Shown: positions 62,990-64,000 of the stretch, in pieces
How the letters are laid out: every line of letters begins with the position of its first letter
Numbering within the stretch: position 1 is the stretch's first letter
Assembly (NCBI RefSeq): GCF_011742165.1
Contig: NZ_JAAQTO010000004.1
Span: 62,001 to 126,000, forward strand
From: Billgrantia bachuensis
GTDB taxonomy: Bacteria; Pseudomonadota; Gammaproteobacteria; Pseudomonadales; Halomonadaceae
Reading direction: 5' to 3'
DNA length: 64,000 nt
The notes under the pieces: generated by a model
Databases searched by the model: none
Seen by the model: only the letters and a program-made list of their open reading frames with translations
What the model was told of the DNA's origin: nothing
Translations under genes and position numbers: made by a program

Positions 62990-63145
62990 CAAATGCCTGC
63001 GCGAGCGAATCACTGCGTTGCGCGGTGCTCGGAATCCTCACATATACCCCATATGCTCCGGTTCCTGTGCTCCGTGCGCCTTGCGCTTCATCTCGCTCGG
63101 CGATTTGTTCAGCGCGTCCTAAATCTTCGCTCGCGCAGGCATTTG
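62990..63145. repeat. 156-bp MITE-like element with 20-bp perfect inverted ends
   Basis: The left end (62990-63009, beginning CAAATGCCTGCG) and the right end (63126-63145) are exact reverse complements over 20 bases. The 116-base interior has no gene and includes a looser dyad around 63031-63065 (GGAATCCTCACATAT against ATATGCTCCGGTTCC). It lies between ratA and rimO. A partial second copy lies at 52738-52790, so this is a dispersed family, either a MITE or a REP-like intergenic repeat. Confidence 0.75.
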
Positions 63146-63172
63146 CCCTTCATTTTTCCACTGAGGTAGTAC

Positions 63173-64000
63173 ATGTCCACACCCAAGGTCGGTTTCGTCT
63201 CACTGGGCTGCCCCAAGGCGCTGGTGGATTCCGAGCGTATCCTGACCCAGCTGCGCACCGAGGGCTACGAGATCGTGCCCAGCTATGACGACGCCGACGT
63301 GGTGGTGGTCAATACCTGCGGCTTCATCGACAGCGCCAAGGCCGAGTCACTGGATGCCATCGGCGAGGCCATCGCCGAGAACGGCAAGGTGATCGTCACC
63401 GGCTGCATGGGCGTGGACGAAAGCGCGATTCGCCAGGTACACCCCAGCGTGCTGGCGGTGACCGGCCCGCAGCAGTACGAGCGGGTGGTCGGCGCCGTGC
63501 ACGAGGCGGCCCCGCGCGACCACCGGCACGATCCGCTCCTCGACCTGGTACCGGCCCAGGGCGTGAAGCTCACCCCGCGCCACTATGCCTACCTGAAGAT
63601 CTCCGAGGGCTGCAACCATAGTTGCAGCTTCTGCATCATTCCCTCCATGCGCGGCAAGCTGGTGAGCCGTCCAGTGGGCGAGGTACTCAAGGAAGCCGAG
63701 GGGCTGGCCAAGGCCGGCGTGAAGGAGCTCCTGGTGATCTCCCAGGACACCAGCGCCTACGGCGTGGACCTGCGCTATGCGACTAGCGAGTGGCGCGGCC
63801 GCGAGGTCAAGACGCGCCTCACCGAGCTGTGCGAGGCACTCTCCGAGCTCGGCATTCGGGTACGGCTGCACTACGTCTACCCCTACCCCCACGTGGACGA
63901 GCTGATTCCGCTGATGGCCGAGGGCAAGATCCTGCCCTACCTGGACATCCCATTCCAGCACGCCAGCCCCAAGGTGCTCAAGGCAATGAAGCGACCCGCC
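63173..64000 (+). CDS. rimO: ribosomal protein S12 methylthiotransferase, 3' end outside the window
   Basis: The first 276 codons of RimO, a radical-SAM enzyme that methylthiolates an aspartate of ribosomal protein S12. The N-terminal UPF0004 domain shows [25 protein letters not shown] and VTGCMGVDE with three cluster cysteines; the radical-SAM motif is [24 protein letters not shown] (CxxxCxxC). Full length is about 440 residues, so roughly 165 residues lie beyond the right edge. ATG at 63173. Confidence 0.95.
   Translation, partial: MSTPKVGFVSLGCPKALVDSERILTQLRTEGYEIVPSYDDADVVVVNTCGFIDSAKAESLDAIGEAIAENGKVIVTGCMGVDESAIRQVHPSVLAVTGPQQYERVVGAVHEAAPRDHRHDPLLDLVPAQGVKLTPRHYAYLKISEGCNHSCSFCIIPSMRGKLVSRPVGEVLKEAEGLAKAGVKELLVISQDTSAYGVDLRYATSEWRGREVKTRLTELCEALSELGIRVRLHYVYPYPHVDELIPLMAEGKILPYLDIPFQHASPKVLKAMKRPA

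Overview
The window reads as a chromosomal segment of a halophilic gammaproteobacterium, most likely Halomonas or a close relative in the Halomonadaceae. This is an inference from gene families, the pilA/pilB-pilC-pilD-coaE-yacG order, an MvaT-type nucleoid protein, a TRAP transporter receptor and the high overall GC. No rRNA or tRNA gene and no CRISPR array was recognised.

Layout. 0-3 kb: a minus-strand module of a LysR regulator, a DUF1445 hydro-lyase family protein and a TRAP solute receptor, then a small DUF1269 membrane protein (3.2-3.7 kb). 3.8-40.2 kb: a large surface-polysaccharide locus. Its left part holds glycosyltransferases, an LPS/heptose kinase-like protein, a pyruvyltransferase-family protein, an IS66 remnant that has cut off a gene, an O-antigen ligase/polymerase, a WcaJ/WbaP-type initiating sugar transferase, an Alg14/Alg13-like pair (PssD/PssE type), another GT2, a 598-residue membrane protein with a degenerate kinase-like tail, and a 742-residue protein that joins a glycosyltransferase-like domain to an alginate-lyase domain. 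From about 18.9 to 25.0 kb the DNA becomes strikingly AT-rich and carries poorly known transferase-like genes (capsule-type, GT-D fold, TPR plus GT9-like, pyruvyltransferase). It is followed upstream by a complete pseudaminic acid pathway, pseB-C-F-G-H-I, read right to left. Next come PAPS synthesis and recycling (cysD, cysNC fusion, cysQ), an SLC13/RCK permease, UDP-glucose dehydrogenase, a beta-CASP metallohydrolase and a UDP-glucuronate epimerase. All of 7.6-40.2 kb is on the minus strand.

40.7-50 kb: two small unknown proteins, an AraC regulator, MvaT, a Crp/Fnr-type regulator, an orphan type VI phospholipase effector (Tle1/DUF2235) with its DUF2931 lipoprotein, an HPP-family membrane protein, a CigR-like periplasmic protein, and a large PilX-type protein with a beta-solenoid-like body.

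50-57 kb: the type IV pilus core: pilA (minus), then pilB, pilC, a DUF4258-DUF2283 toxin-antitoxin-like pair lodged between pilC and pilD, pilD, coaE, yacG, and a Tus-like terminus-binding protein overlapping yacG. 57-64 kb: DUF533 protein, 2-hydroxychromene-2-carboxylate isomerase family protein, a 42-residue glycine-zipper microprotein, a LonB-like protease with a universal stress protein, a small membrane protein, a RatA-type START protein, a 156-bp element with 20-bp perfect inverted ends, and the start of rimO running off the end.

How the genes work together (inference): the central locus makes and exports a complex acidic glycan. Nucleotide-sugar supply (UDP-GlcA, its epimer, CMP-pseudaminic acid), chain initiation, assembly, ligation and possible trimming are all encoded here. 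PAPS and PAP-recycling genes next to it suggest possible sulfation. MvaT, encoded 3 kb beyond the locus, is the kind of protein expected to silence the AT-rich core.
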